This document shows, piece by piece, positions 1-10,976 of a stretch of DNA of 64,000 nucleotides. Origin of the DNA: Brachynemurus nebulosus. Taxonomy: Eukaryota > Arthropoda > Insecta > Neuroptera > Myrmeleontidae. Made by a program: the position numbers and the translations under genes. Position 1 is the stretch's first letter. Each line of letters opens with the position of its first letter. The notes beneath the pieces were generated by a model. The model searched no databases and was not told the origin of the DNA. It was given only the letters and a program-made list of their open reading frames with translations. The stretch is taken from the NCBI GenBank assembly GCA_035578155.1, contig JAPWDM010000015.1, positions 6,550,709-6,614,708 on the forward strand, read 5' to 3'.

Positions 1-388
1 GTATGGACACTTTATTATACTTAATATAGTGTTATTGAAAGACGCATTTTTACGAAAATAAATTTAAAAAACAACAAAAAACTGTACTCTATTTTGTCTT
101 TGGAACATTTTTATTGCAGTTGACAAATTTCTTTAATTTTTTTTTAGGTAAATTATGTATATTTTATTTTTAAGAATTTCAAGGACTTTTTAAAAGGAGC
201 TGCTAACATCCACTTCTAGCAACAGATATTCAAGTAGTTGTAGACTATAGAGTTTTTATTGACCTGTTCATGTTAAAACTATTTTTTTTTTACTACGTGC
301 GAAGTTATTTTATCGTAAAACGTTCTCGTGTAAAGATATTTCGCCTTGTGCTCCTTTTTATTATAAATAATCGAATAAGACATTTAAA

Positions 389-1431
389 ATGGCTCGTGGA
401 AAACCATTAAGTGTTGCAACGCGTACTACGATAATGATGCTACGTAGGGAAGGATATTCCATCAGAGATATTTAAAAAAAAATTAAATATAACCAAGTCG
501 ACAGTGCATTTAACAATAAAACGTTTTGAACAAACTGGTAGTCTTGAAGACAAAAATCGCTCGGGACCGTCGCGAGTGACATCAAGAGCAGACGACGAAC
601 GAATTAAATTAATAAGCAAGAGAAATAGATGGTTAACAGTTCCTGAAATAACTTCGGAATTCAATCGCGGCAGAGAAAAAACCGTATCAGTAAGTACAGT
701 AAAACGTCGTTTAAAAGCAGCAGGTTTGCACGGACGCGTTGCCGTACGAAAACCTATACTTCGTCGTGGTAATAGAAAAAACGGCTTCAATGGGCACGAA
801 CTTACAAAGATTAGACAATAGAGCAATGGGGGAATGTTCTTTGGTCGGATGAATCAAAGTTTAAGTTGTTTGGGCAAAAACGGAGAAGTTTTGTGTGACG
901 TTCAAAGTCGGAAAAAATGCTTCCCGCGTGCATTACGCGGACTATAAAACATGGAGGCGGTTCTGTTGTTGTATGGAGTTGTTTTTCACTTACTGGAACC
1001 GGAGATTTAAAATAAATTGACGGTAAAATGAAAAAAAGAAGATTATAAAGATATTAGAGACACATGCTGTACCCTCTGGTTTGCGATTGATTGGCAAAAA
1101 TTTGATATTTATGCACGGTAATGACCCTAAATACACGTCGTTTTTGTGTAAAAATTATTTGAAAGATTTGGTAAATGCAAGGACACTAAATGTAATGACT
1201 TGGCCACCTCAGAGTCCGGATTTAAATCCAATTGAGTTACTTTGGGACGAACTCAATAGGCGTGTTCGAAAAGAGTATCCCAAATCCAAAAAAGAGCTGT
1301 GGAAAATACTACGAAGAGAATGGGATAATATTCCGCAAGATACAATAAGGAAATTAATAGAAAGAATGCCAAGAATAGCCAAGGCTGTGATTAGTGCAAG
1401 GGGAGGATTTTTTGATGAAAAAAAAGTTTAA
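389..1431 (+). pseudogene. Tc1-like DD34E transposase, broken
   Basis: A Tc1/mariner-superfamily transposase would bind the terminal repeats and move the element by cut-and-paste in the nucleus. The reading frame starts at the ATG at 389 (MARGKPLS...). It meets a stop at 473-475 beside an A9 run, and resumes in another frame through the helix-turn-helix/homeodomain-like part to 821. It is open again from 1081 to 1431. Visible catalytic landmarks are SDESK in the degraded middle (first Asp), the degraded second Asp region (HGNDPKYT) and SPDLNPIELLWDEL with the final Glu. There are at least two frameshifts and several stops around 820-1080, so it is dead. The noncoding 1-388 upstream is probably the element's 5' part, but no matching right terminal repeat was found because the 3' end abuts another transposase fragment at about 1450. 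Confidence 0.85.
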
Positions 1432-1452
1432 TTGCCGATTGTATACCAAACT

Positions 1453-2213
1453 CAAAAAATGCGTGGATGGATGCACCTAATTTTTTGGAGTGGTATAAAT
1501 ACTTTATTAAAGAAATAAAAGAAAAACAAGAAGGCAAACAAATTTTACTTCTTGTAGACTGTGCACCATCTCATACTGCTATTGAAAGTTTTAATGATGT
1601 AGACAGTGATGTTAAAATCTTATTTTTACCACCGAACGTGACATCACTATTACAACCGATGGACCAATCGATAATTCAAAAATTTAAAACTATCTATCGC
1701 AAAGTCCTGTTAAAACAAGTTTTATCAAAAAATAATAGTGCCGCTGAACAGTTTTTAAAAAACTTTACGTTAATAGATTGTGCCAATATAATAAAAGAAG
1801 CATGGGACTTTGTGACTTCTAATAATTTAAAAAATTCATGGAAAAAATTATAACCCCAAATAATTGAAAGTGGTTCGGTTATTGATAATATGGAAACAGA
1901 AATACGGAGCATTATTGACGAAATTATTTATATGTTGCCCGGGAGTTCAGCTAATACAGAAAATATTGATATAAAACATTGGATTAATTGTGATGCTAAT
2001 GATCAAAGATACACTATTTTATCCGATGAGGAAATAATAAAAGATATGACAGACAATTCAAAAATGCCGTTAGAAGAAAGTGACAGTGAACCGAAAGACA
2101 AAGAGCAAAAAGTGCATAAATATTTAAATTATGTTATTGAATACTTTCAAAAGAAAAATAATTTAACTGAAAATGAATTAGAAACTTTAGTAAATTTAAA
2201 AAATAAAATTTAA
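1453..2213 (+). pseudogene. pogo/jerky-type DDE transposase, 3' fragment
   Basis: This is the C-terminal half of a pogo/Tigger/jerky-like transposase. The frame is open from about 1453 (NAWMDAPNFLEW) to a TAA at 1851-1853. It continues in the same frame from 1854 to 2213, so the TAA is a premature stop. LLVDCAPSHTA carries the second catalytic Asp, and LLQPMDQSIIQKFK carries the third acidic position typical of this superfamily. The first catalytic Asp, the helix-turn-helix and the CENP-B-like N-terminus are missing. The fragment follows the Tc1-like relic after only about 20 bp, so two unrelated transposases sit head-to-tail. The tail is acidic and lysine-rich, as in many pogo proteins. Non-functional. 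Confidence 0.8.
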
Positions 2214-2516
2214 AATCCTAATTATCAATATTTATTTTTGTATATATGTACGTATACTAGTGAAGTTTTGACTAAAAGTCTATACATAAAATCACAGTGA
2301 TGTTTTAGTGTTTTAATTTCTCAAGGTATATTTAATATATTTTTAATAACTGTACTCTCTTAAACTAAATCAGTGGAAATTTCACTGATTTATCCAGTGA
2401 TTCTACAGGTCACTGAAAAATCAGTGATTTATATTAATTTTCACTGATTCAACAGTGGTTTTCTGGCCCCAAGGTGGCGCACGCTTCATAACCGTTTAGT
2501 TTATGGTAAATATTCT

Positions 2517-3400
2517 ATGTGCTGGAATACTATTTATAAATTGATAAAAAATCAGGTAAGTTCGATATTATTTATTCCGTAAATATTATTATTCCATTAA
2601 TAAAGTTAAAATTATGTTTTTCATAATATATATTAATAATAGGAAACAAGTTTTTTCCCAAATATTGACAAAAAATGTTTGTAGGTTATAACCTACAAAC
2701 TACAGTCAATATGTAATGTTTTAAAATAATTATTCTTGATACTAATTATCATAAAAACATTTATTTTCAGAAAACGTTTTACATATTGGATCCAAGTTTT
2801 ATTTTCATATTTAACGAGTAATAAGAATAAATAAATACTCTTTCATGACTTCGATAATATTCAATAATTTACTAAAGTGTAATTGTACTTTTTTACAGTT
2901 GTACAGTGATAGAAATAAAGAAGAAGATATGCCATTAAAATCTAATTTTCCTAATAAGGAATTACTCCAATTTATATCTGTAAGTCTGGTGTATATGTTT
3001 TATTGAAAAATTTTTATTTGTTTCAATATAATACTCTTCCTTTTTTATATAGGAAGGTACTAATGTCGAACACTTTGAAAAAAGCATTCGTAATCAAAGT
3101 AATCAAAATATTCAACCTTATCTTATTTTCATAAATGGTCAAGGAGGAAAAATAAGTTTTATTCAAGGAGATGGATTGTTACTAAGATTGCCGGAAAGCT
3201 TCAGTCCACTTCAAGGATTCGACATTCTTTACAAATTTTTTTATGTCTTTAATTTGGAATATCCGCGTACTCTACTAAATTTTTATAATTTTGTGGATAA
3301 ATATATTTATAAAATGTCTGTAAATCCTCATAGTGTTGTGTCGTCGTTACACATTAATGTATGTAATGTAAAAATGGAAGAGAGCGACAGCTCAAATTAA
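2517..3400 (+). CDS. three-exon small protein carried inside the TIR element
   Basis: Predicted exons are 2517-2555, 2899-2979 and 3053-3400. They are separated by introns with donors GTAAGT (2556, 2980) and acceptors TTTTACAG and TTATATAG. Both introns are phase 0 and the frame is open across all joins, giving about 155 residues. The third exon carries LPESFSPLQGFDILYKFFYV and NFYNFVDKYIYKM. These resemble the C-terminal block of a widespread but unnamed family of transposon-derived animal proteins (recognition from memory, not verified). The start is uncertain: the frame is open upstream of 2517, and the ATG at 2929 would also serve. No nuclease or DDE motif is visible, and the function is unknown. 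The gene lies wholly between the terminal repeats, so it moves with the element. Confidence 0.5.
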
Positions 3401-3489
3401 TAATAAAAATATGTTTTTTCTAAATCATCATTTTATTAGGGAAAATATATTTCCATAAAATTGCCATGAATGAACCAATAATTGTCAAA

Positions 3490-3624
3490 TCCACTGATAA
3501 ATCAGTGATCTTTGAATCCACTGGTATTTCAGCGAATTAAAAATTCACTGAAACAAATCCGCTGATAAATCAGTGATTTTTGAATACACTAATATTTCAG
3601 CGAATTAAAAATTCACTGAAACAT
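3490..3624. repeat. 68-bp tandem duplication in the subterminal region
   Basis: Two copies of about 68 bp, each starting CCRCTGATAAATCAGTGATY and ending ATTCACTGAAAC. They are rich in the TCAGTGA motif and sit just inside the right end of the 2353-3735 element. Such arrays are candidate transposase-binding sites. Confidence 0.8.
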
Positions 3625-3762
3625 TCAGCGATTATTCACTGATTCACAGTGAAATTATTGTCACTATTTCAAACAGTGACTAATTCTCAGTGACTAATTC
3701 TCAGTGACTATTCACTGATCTAGTTTAAGAGAGTAGACATTTAGTATAATTTGTAGTGTTCA

Positions 3763-3774
3763 CCCCCCCCCCCC
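3763..3774. repeat. poly-C tract
   Basis: Run of twelve C immediately downstream of the TIR element, in otherwise AT-rich DNA. Confidence 0.9.
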
Positions 3775-3860
3775 AAATAAAGGTTTACTGACGCCCCTAG
3801 ACTTCCGATTTCACGTACTTCCCCTTAAACATGCACCGATCACTACGCACTATTGGATTT

Positions 3861-3994
<134 letters not shown>

Positions 3995-4097
3995 TGTTAA
4001 TTAAAATCTTTTTCTCTCTTTTAATTTTCGTTGTTTAATTTTTTATAAATTTTATCTGGAAAAACTACCTACACCCACATTCTTCCTTCTTCGGGAG

Positions 4098-4104
4098 TAT
4101 AAAA
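4098..4104 (+). promoter_or_regulatory. TATA box candidate
   Basis: TATAAAA lies about 30 bp upstream of a plausible start region and 92 bp upstream of the ATG of the micro-exon gene candidate. It is supported only by position relative to that reading frame. Confidence 0.35.
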
Positions 4105-4189
4105 AACAATGCTAGGCTCTATTTAAATTTTAGTTCCTCTCTGACTTATTGTTAGAGTATCTAAGTAAAGAAGTGTATTTTTAAAAATC

Positions 4190-5194
4190 ATGGATCACTT
4201 AAATAGTAAGTTATATAATTGAAAAACTTGTATATATGTTTTTTAAAATTTATCATTCTAACTTTTTATTGTAGCTAATGAAATAATTCAATGCATGGAA
4301 GAGTTATTACCGCCCAAAGTACATGTAAGTAATTTTTAAATTCTATATACAAATAAGCATCATATGCATCTGTATTTTATATATTTATTATAAGCATTGT
4401 TTTCTTAAATTAACTTTTGTATACTAAAAATTTGAAACATTTTTAACACTTAACTATAGCTTTTAAATTTGTTAAGCAATTAATCTAGTAATAATAGTAA
4501 TGAGTTCTCAAAACCATTAACTTGCTGAAATTGTTCATACATATATCATAATTGTTAAGATAAAAATTTGAGTATTTTGTACTACACTCAAATTGATTTC
4601 TATGTTAAACTACATGTTTGATGTATATATAAACTTACACTTGTTGTACTAACATAATTTTATTACAATCAGTGCCGGATTTAACTTTTGGCGCCCTACG
4701 TTTTTACTGAGGATGTTCTAGTTTTTTTTAATAGACGCTGCCCTAGTTTTTTCATTTTGTCATTCGATATATTCGCTTATTATTAGCAATAGCATCTAAA
4801 TTAGTATGAAATATTGTTGTCACATCGATTTGCATATATTATAATATACGGTATCAGCAATCTAAAATGTTCTGAGGACTCATTTGTTGCCACTGAGTTG
4901 TAATTTTGTATGGATGTATGTACTCATGATTTAAAAAATATTTTTATTATTTTTTAGGATTTTCCATTTGTAATAATTTTTTTAGAGGCGCCTATCTCTC
5001 AGCAAATTATGCTACGGCGTCAGCATGTAAGTTCTATTGGAGAATATTATGTCACCTATGAGATCGATCACGATCTAGAATATATTTTATTATATATTCA
5101 TATATAAAAGGTAAAAATTTTTAAGAATGTTGAAAAATTTTAGTAGAATTATTTATTTATTTACTTTTTGTTTCAGGAAGCCTTACTAAGATAA
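4190..5194 (+). CDS. candidate four-exon micro-exon gene, about 50 residues
   Basis: Predicted exons are 4190-4205, 4275-4324, 4958-5026 and 5177-5194. All three donors read GTAAGT, and the acceptors are pyrimidine-rich (TTATTGTAG, TTTTTTAG, TTTGTTTCAG). The joined frame runs from an ATG in good context through MDHLNTNEIIQCMEELLPPK to a TAA with no internal stop. AATAAA follows at 5201 and TATAAAA precedes at 4098. Exons of 16-69 bp are reminiscent of the micro-exon architecture reported for some insect effector genes, but there is no signal peptide and no known domain. Against it: exon 3 includes GGCGCC-rich sequence resembling a degraded hAT MITE, so the splice signals could be coincidental. 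Unknown function. Confidence 0.35.
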
Positions 5195-5200
5195 TCTGCC

Positions 5201-5206
5201 AATAAA
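5201..5206 (+). promoter_or_regulatory. polyadenylation signal candidate
   Basis: AATAAA, 7 bp after the stop codon of the candidate micro-exon gene. Confidence 0.35.
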
Positions 5207-5216
5207 GGTTTAAAAT

Positions 5217-5912
5217 AAAATATTTTAATGATTATACGAGTATATCATGTGTATATGTTTAATAACCTCTGAACCCAATTTTAACATTTTCAGGTAATAT
5301 ATAGAACACATATCAAATTCTAAACCAAAATAAGGTTAAGCTGAGACCTTAAGTAAATCAAGGCTTTCATATGTTTTAGCAATAGTCTTGCTTTCTCATT
5401 CACATGTGTCTTGATATTTCTGATGACGTCGCTATGGTTATAAAAGTTGTAATTTATTTAATTTTTAAGAGCAAGTAGAAAATCCACACCAAAACGGATG
5501 TCAGTCTTTGTAAGTCATACTTAATAGGTTATAATCAGCAGTATTGATGATAAAGTTGCTCAATTCCAACACCGAAAACCTCCACCGCCACCATCGCAAC
5601 CACCACCACCACACAACAGACACCGCAGCAACACAACCACCACATTTGTAAATTTACTATTATTGTGAATAAAGCAAAAAACAATGTATTACATATATTT
5701 ATAATTATTTACATGGATGTGTTTTAGATAACAGCAGCATTTTAGATAACAAATAATATATGTGTAATATAGAGAACGTTTAAAATAAAAATATTTCAGT
5801 GGTTATATGTGTATATGTTTAATAACCCCAGAACCCAATTTTCATATTTTCAGGTAATATATCGAACACTTAACAAATTCTAAACCCAAATACGGTTATG
5901 CCGAGGATCTAC
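5217..5912. repeat. diverged direct repeat pair, about 130 bp each
   Basis: The segment near 5217-5345 (around TGTGTATATGTTTAATAACC and the following TTTTCAGGTAATATA) recurs near 5783-5912 with roughly 85-90% similarity by eye. The intervening sequence has no recognised gene. It includes a CA/CCA-rich patch at about 5565-5645 whose frames are all low complexity, and nothing supports a gene there. Confidence 0.75.
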
Positions 5913-5973
5913 TTCCTGACATTGTGGTTAGCTGAACTGGAACTACATTACGTTGATTGAAATTGGGTAGTTC

Positions 5974-6165
5974 ATGCAAGAAAAACTATATACAAAATAT
6001 GGAAGTACCATTTACATAGTTCACTGCCAAGTAGCTTCATCAACACCAACACCAAGAGCAATACTTGCTCCTGAATATAGGCAATTACATTGCCAAGTGA
6101 CCCCGTCAACACCAATATTAAGCATAATAATCAAGTTCTTCCTCTTTAGGACCCACAAAAAATAA
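5974..6165 (+). other. short open frame with an internal repeat, probably not a gene
   Basis: A 63-codon frame contains a twofold repeat: TGCCAAGTRRC...TCAACACCAA occurs near 6020 and again near 6092. This explains the repeated HCQV...STP pattern in the translation. No domain, splice context or promoter is evident. Most likely a diverged tandem duplication that happens to be open. Confidence 0.25.
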
Positions 6166-6180
6166 AAAAATATAAAATAT

Positions 6181-6230
6181 TCGCTAGACCGGTTTCGACT
6201 ACTTTGGTAGTCCTCTTTAGTAGCATAAAT
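6181..6230. repeat. ACCGGTTTCGACTAC hairpin motif
   Basis: GACCGGTTTCGACTAC is followed by TTT and GGTAGTC, forming a short stem-loop. Closely similar ACCGGTTTCGAC...GGTC hairpins are common at repeat boundaries in insect genomes (from memory). No element boundary could be assigned here. Confidence 0.4.
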
Positions 6231-6299
6231 GATCCATAACCAGAAATATAATAAAACTAGAAAATATAAATATAGAAAATCAGAAACATCAGAAATGTA

Positions 6300-6560
6300 A
6301 TAATAATATAATAAAATAAAGGATTAGGAAAAATATTTTCCTTTGTTAAAAATACCTATATAAATATAAAAATAATAATAATAAATAACCAATAAATATA
6401 AAAAATAAAATAGAAGTAGAAATATATAAATATAAAAATAAAAACAGTAATAAAATAGAAGAAAAAATATATAAAAAACAACAATAAAAATAAAATTAAA
6501 TAAAAATAGAAATATATAAAAAAAATAAAATAAAATAAAAATAAAAATAAATATAATAGT
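6300..6560. repeat. A-rich low-complexity tract
   Basis: Variants of ATAAAAATAAAA over about 260 bp; the apparent frames on either strand are low-complexity artefacts. The 6560-7010 remainder has GT-rich patches (TTTTTGTGTGTGG twice) but no gene. Confidence 0.85.
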
Positions 6561-7226
6561 AAAAATATGTAAGTAATAGGACTACACCGATTCCGGCACA
6601 GTTGGGGTCAATGTCCGCTAACCCATTGGCCCATATTGTCCCGTTAATCCACTGACTTGCTAATTTATATTGACCTAGTCCACTCCCATCCACACCACAA
6701 GTTCACCCAGTTTTTTGCCGCAGACTTGACCCAATTTTTGCATTTCAGTAAAAGCGAAATTTTTTAATTATATATGTTGTTTAATTTTGGGATTGAATGA
6801 AAGTGAAATTTTTTTTTAGTTGAATATCTTCAATGACCTTCTCTAGGTTGTTTATAAAAATGAATGAATGAATGAACTTTTTTTGTGTGTGGTTTCTTGC
6901 GTTGTAAAACTTTTTTTGTGTGTGGTTTTTGTACTTGTTCAAGTTTTTTTATACAACTGTGCGTTCGTAAAGAATGTGTTTTTTGTACATATATAACTGT
7001 TTTATGTGTACAGTAGCCGTCCAAGATAGTCACACAAATGTTCCTCTGGTGACTATCTTGGAAGTAATAGACGTCCGTCAGGAGGGGTAAACGTTTAGTT
7101 ATAATAAATTGGAATTTTTTCAATAATATTATTATAAAAAATTATGTTCCAGTTCCAGTAGATTCTACGCCATCAGTATGTAATAGTGAGGACATTGATA
7201 CACAAACGCGTTTCCAGTTTTTTATA

Positions 7227-7415
7227 GTGGGTTCTAGCATAAACTACGTCGTCAAAAGTATGGGGACACTTTGACTCATTGGGAGGGTGCCCACACTTTT
7301 GACACGGCAGTGTACCACAACATTAAGCACAGTACCGCGTCAAAGGTGTGGGCACCCTCCATATGGATCAAGGTGTCCCCATACTTTTGACGACGTAGTG
7401 TGTGCCAGAACCCAC
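7227..7415. mobile_element. near-perfect palindromic MITE, TA duplication
   Basis: This 189-bp element starts GTGGGTTCTAGCATAAACTA and ends with the near reverse complement (GTGTGTGCCAGAACCCAC). It is bounded by TA at 7225-7226 and 7416-7417. Arms of about 85 bp include GTCAAAAGTATGGGGACAC and its complement and would fold into one long hairpin. No coding capacity. TA flanks indicate mobilisation by a Tc1/mariner-type transposase. Confidence 0.85.
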
Positions 7416-8402
7416 TATAAAAAATTTGTCATCCCGTTTGTGCGGACAAATAGGTGTGTTTGGGCCGAAAAATTTTTTAAAGCGCTTCAAACCGCTTCAT
7501 ATTACTGACTAATTTTCTACCAGGACATAAATCAAGTGACACGTAGTTCTGTCTTAGACCAAACTTCAATTTTACTGCGATAAATTACAAAATTCTGCCA
7601 TATTGTTGTTTACTCTAATGATTCTTCAATAATATGACCTATAACGTTATCCATATTATGTAAAATACCCCTGTCGCAGCATCCTGCATAACATAGCGAA
7701 TTTCCGTTTATGAAAGTTTTTCTTGGAAACTAGTTGACATAGAATAATAGTTTAAAGACCTTTTTTATGTGATTTTTTCTCCTCTTTCCAACGGTGTAAA
7801 AAAAATTTTACAAAAAATTTTGAATAAGGGGAAATTTTGGCGAAAAACTATTTTTTTTCACGAAAATTGCCAAAAAACCATGTTCCGAGCATCGGATGTG
7901 TCTGGTTATGGAATTCGTCCAACGGTTTGGGACTTCCAATATTTTCACCAAATTTCGTAAACGTAAAACATTTCGTTCGAGAGTTATCGCGCGGACACAC
8001 ATATATACACTATTGGACAAAAGTGGAGCAACAAAAAAATTATTTAAATATTTTTATACAATTTTGGCACAAACTGTACGTAAAACCAAAAATATTTAAT
8101 GATTTTTTTTTTTACAGATGACAAAATTGAACACTTGTGATGATTTAAATAAAATTTTATCCTTTTTGTATGGGTTTTCCCAAAATGGTTATTGCCTATG
8201 TATAGATGCGTTGTTATTTACATCCGACAGAAGTGGAGCAACAAACTCTCCAAGTTTCCAACAAAAGTTTCATCCCTTTTTATGACCTAGACAGTAAAAC
8301 AAATAAAATATTTTGTTTAGAGTTAGTTTAAATACATTTATATTTGTATGTACAATATACATATTATTGAGTGTTGAACAAATATTGTTGAAAATTCTTA
8401 TA

Positions 8403-9412
8403 ATGCCTCGTGGAATCACAGTATCAGCTGATTTAAAAAATTTATTATATCAAATTTTGAAAGTGGTATTACGCAAGCTGTGATAGCTAAAAAAAATAAA
8501 TTAAATAGGTCTGTAATATCAAGAACAATAAAAAACTAAAAACACGTGGAACAGTGGAAAGTCCAATGAAATCTAGTAGACCAAAGAAAACCACACCTCG
8601 TTTGGACCGAAAAATAAAAAGAGTTTTAGTGGAAAACCCTCTAAAATCTGCCAAACAAATTGCTGCAGATTTAGAAATAGCAAATATAAGTTCAAGAACA
8701 ATTCAGCGAAGATTAGTGGATGTTGTTTTGTGTAGCAGACGACCGGCAAAAGTTCCGCTCATCAGCGAAAAAAATAGACTAGCTCGTATTGCTTTTGCGA
8801 AAGAACATATTGAGTGGGATGAAAAAAAATGGAATAGTTTTATTTTCCGACGAAAGTAAGTACGATTTATTCGGTACAAGTGGTAAAAGAAATGTTCGGC
8901 GTCCAAAGAATCAACGTTTAAATCCGAAATATACTGTACCTACAGTAAAACATGGAGGAGGTTCAGTTATGGTATGGGGCCGTTTCACGGGACTTAAAAT
9001 GGGACTAATTTGTGAAGTTGATTGTTATATGGATTGATTTGTTTATTGTGATATATTGAAAAATACAATGTTACCATTTGCAGAGGAAGAAATGCCCTTA
9101 AAATGGCGTTTTCAACATGACAATGACCCGAAGCATACTTCGAATTATGTAAAAAAATGGCTTCGGAATAACAATATTGACGTTTTGAAATGGCCCGTTC
9201 AGTCGCCGGACCTGAACCCGATCGAAAATCTTTGGGAAGAATTAGAAAGAAAAATTAGAACAAAGAATTTCAAAAATAAAAAGGATTTAATCGACGAAAT
9301 TAAATTCCAGTGGCAACTAATTGACAGTATGACAATAAAGAAACTAATCCAATCAATGCCGAAGAGATGTCAATTGATGATTGAGAAGAAAGATTATCCT
9401 ATACCATATTAA
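8403..9412 (+). pseudogene. Tc1-like DD34E transposase, broken
   Basis: Starts MPRGITVSAD at 8403, shifts frame near 8455, and has a stop near 8538. It is open 8554-8859 (second helix-turn-helix region, RTIQRRL), then shifts again near 8830 into the catalytic core. SDESKYDLFG carries the first Asp, followed by VKHGGGSVMVWG. HDNDPKHTSN carries the second Asp after a further stop at about 9037. SPDLNPIENLWEEL supplies the catalytic Glu, and the frame ends at 9412. Spacing fits DD34E. At least two frameshifts and two stops make it non-functional. It is more complete than the Tc1-like relic at 389-1431 and belongs to a different subfamily judging by its terminal repeats. Confidence 0.88.
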
Positions 9413-9443
9413 TTGTGTTTGTAATTTTTTTAACCAATACATA

Positions 9444-10976
9444 GGGGAGAGTGGGGATGTTTGGGACATGGGAGGTTTGGGACATCTTCATTTTATTTTG
9501 TTACGTTGGCTGCAGTGAGCCAATTTCCCTCCAGAATGAAGGACTAACTTCAATATTAGTGTACCTTGACTTCCATGAAGTTAAATTGGAAGACGCTGCT
9601 GTCATTGAGAAAACTGTGATTTCTCCTCAAAAAGTCTGGGTTTTTCAACCCGAAGTTTCAATTCACTCTATCTTCATTTTACATCATCAAGTAAGTGTAA
9701 ATTATTTATCAAATGACCACATCATTAAGGTTTATTTTAATGAACAAAACAGCTTTATCTTTTTAAGGTTATGATTTTAGAACACATTTTAACTTAACAG
9801 GCACATTTGGGAGGTTTGGGACAGCTCATGTTGGGAGGTTTGGGACAGTGTCCCGAACCTCCCTAGAGAAAAATCATGTAACCTTGCGAGATTGTATGTT
9901 ATATAATACACTCTCAAATAAGCTTACATGATTTTTTTTAACTGAATCTGTAACAAAATAACCTTAAAATGTAAGAAAATATTTTCATTTTTAAACGTTT
10001 AATAAAACTATATTCGTCAATAACTGAAAAAACCTATAATTTTTCGGAAATTTACCAACCAGATCAAAAAGAAAGAACAGAAGAAAATTGAAAACATTGA
10101 CAGTTCATTAGAGAGTTCGTCAGACATTTCCTCTGGTGAAAGTATTCTGAATGTTTCAGATGAAGAGTATGCTGATCTTTCAGACTTTCAACCGAAAGAT
10201 TTGAAACACGGCACATTTGTTTTGGTGGAGTTCAAGGGAGGAGCAAGACTCTCTACTAAATGTAGGTATGCCTGTATTGTACAAAGACCACCTGATGAAG
10301 ATGCGCCTTCTGAAGAAATAGAAGTCAGTGTTATGTCCCTCAAATGTATTGATTCATCAAAGAAAACTTTCATTACTCAAGAAGAAGACATATCTGTTGT
10401 GAGAATTGAAAGTGTGTTAGGAATTTTACCAGTTCCGAGAATTTCAATGACAAGGGACAGATTGAGATATGTGTTTTGTCAGCCAATAAATATTTTTTGT
10501 AAATAGTAACCTTTCCATGTAATTAAAAACCAGAATTTTTTGGAAGAAAGACATCATGTAGCGGGATTTAGTTATAAAATTTTTCATGAACTTGACTGTT
10601 TTAGAATCAAATAATTATGTTATTATTATTATTTTAGTTTCTAATGCCTAAACTATTGTTAATTTAACTTCAATTACTTTAGTAATGCAAAAATACAAAG
10701 ATTTTGAGTGATATCTTTTAGTTTTATTATATATACCAAACCTCCCCGAGCACAGTCCCAAACCTCCCCAGGGTAGGGAGGATTGGGACATTTGATATAC
10801 TTTAAGAAAATTGTTATTTTAATTCAAATTTTTATTATTTTAACTTTAAAAAAAATATCACAATATAGCTGAAAAGTTTCTTTACCATTTGCAATTGTTC
10901 TGGCTCTTTAAGCTAAAATTATAAGACGTAGAAAAAATAATCACTGAAAATTGTCCCAAACATCCCCACCCTCCCC
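9444..10976. mobile_element. pogo-type internal-deletion element with GGG-rich ends
   Basis: Terminal repeats are GGGGAGAGTGGGGATGTTTG at 9444 and its complement ending at 10976, with one mismatch. TA duplications lie at 9442-9443 and 10977-10978. The motif GGGAGGTTTGGGACA recurs inside both ends (about 9469, 9811, 9837 and, inverted, 10738-10770). The ends resemble in style those of the pogo-type element at 47851-50870. The interior keeps only a 5' exon-like stretch (donor GTAAGT at about 9691) and a transposase C-terminal domain, so it is non-autonomous. It is inserted just downstream of the broken Tc1-like transposase. Confidence 0.75.
10024..10506 (+). pseudogene. C-terminal domain of a pogo/Tigger-type transposase
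   Basis: This open stretch of about 160 codons begins without a convincing start and ends at a TAG. After an acidic serine-rich linker (SSLESSSDISSGESI) comes HGTFVLVEFKGGARLSTK and later EEDISVVRIESVLGILPVP. This pattern matches the small beta-rich C-terminal domain found after the DDE core in several Tigger-type proteins of insects (recognition from memory). No catalytic core remains, so the element has lost the part needed for transposition. It may be a terminal exon left after an internal deletion. Confidence 0.5.

Larger units (their letters stand above)
2353..3735. mobile_element. TIR element with TA target duplication and a small cargo gene
   Basis: Perfect 15-bp terminal match: TACTCTCTTAAACTA at 2353 and its reverse complement ending at 3735. 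The outer TA on each side is best read as the target duplication, leaving CTCTCTTAAACTARATCAGT as the terminal repeat. Both ends are crowded with short TCAGTGA/TCACTGA motifs on both strands. On the right a 68-bp unit is tandemly duplicated. A TA duplication suggests Tc1/mariner or ISL2EU-type integration, but no transposase is present. The interior holds a spliced reading frame. Confidence 0.8.

Noticed and set aside
7287..7508. Open frame of 73 codons on the plus strand
   Set aside because: It begins inside the palindromic MITE and runs out of its right end; the frame is a by-product of the hairpin.
7769..8121. Several overlapping short frames on both strands
   Set aside because: They lie in repeat-like AT-rich sequence with no conserved pattern, and mutually overlap in different frames.
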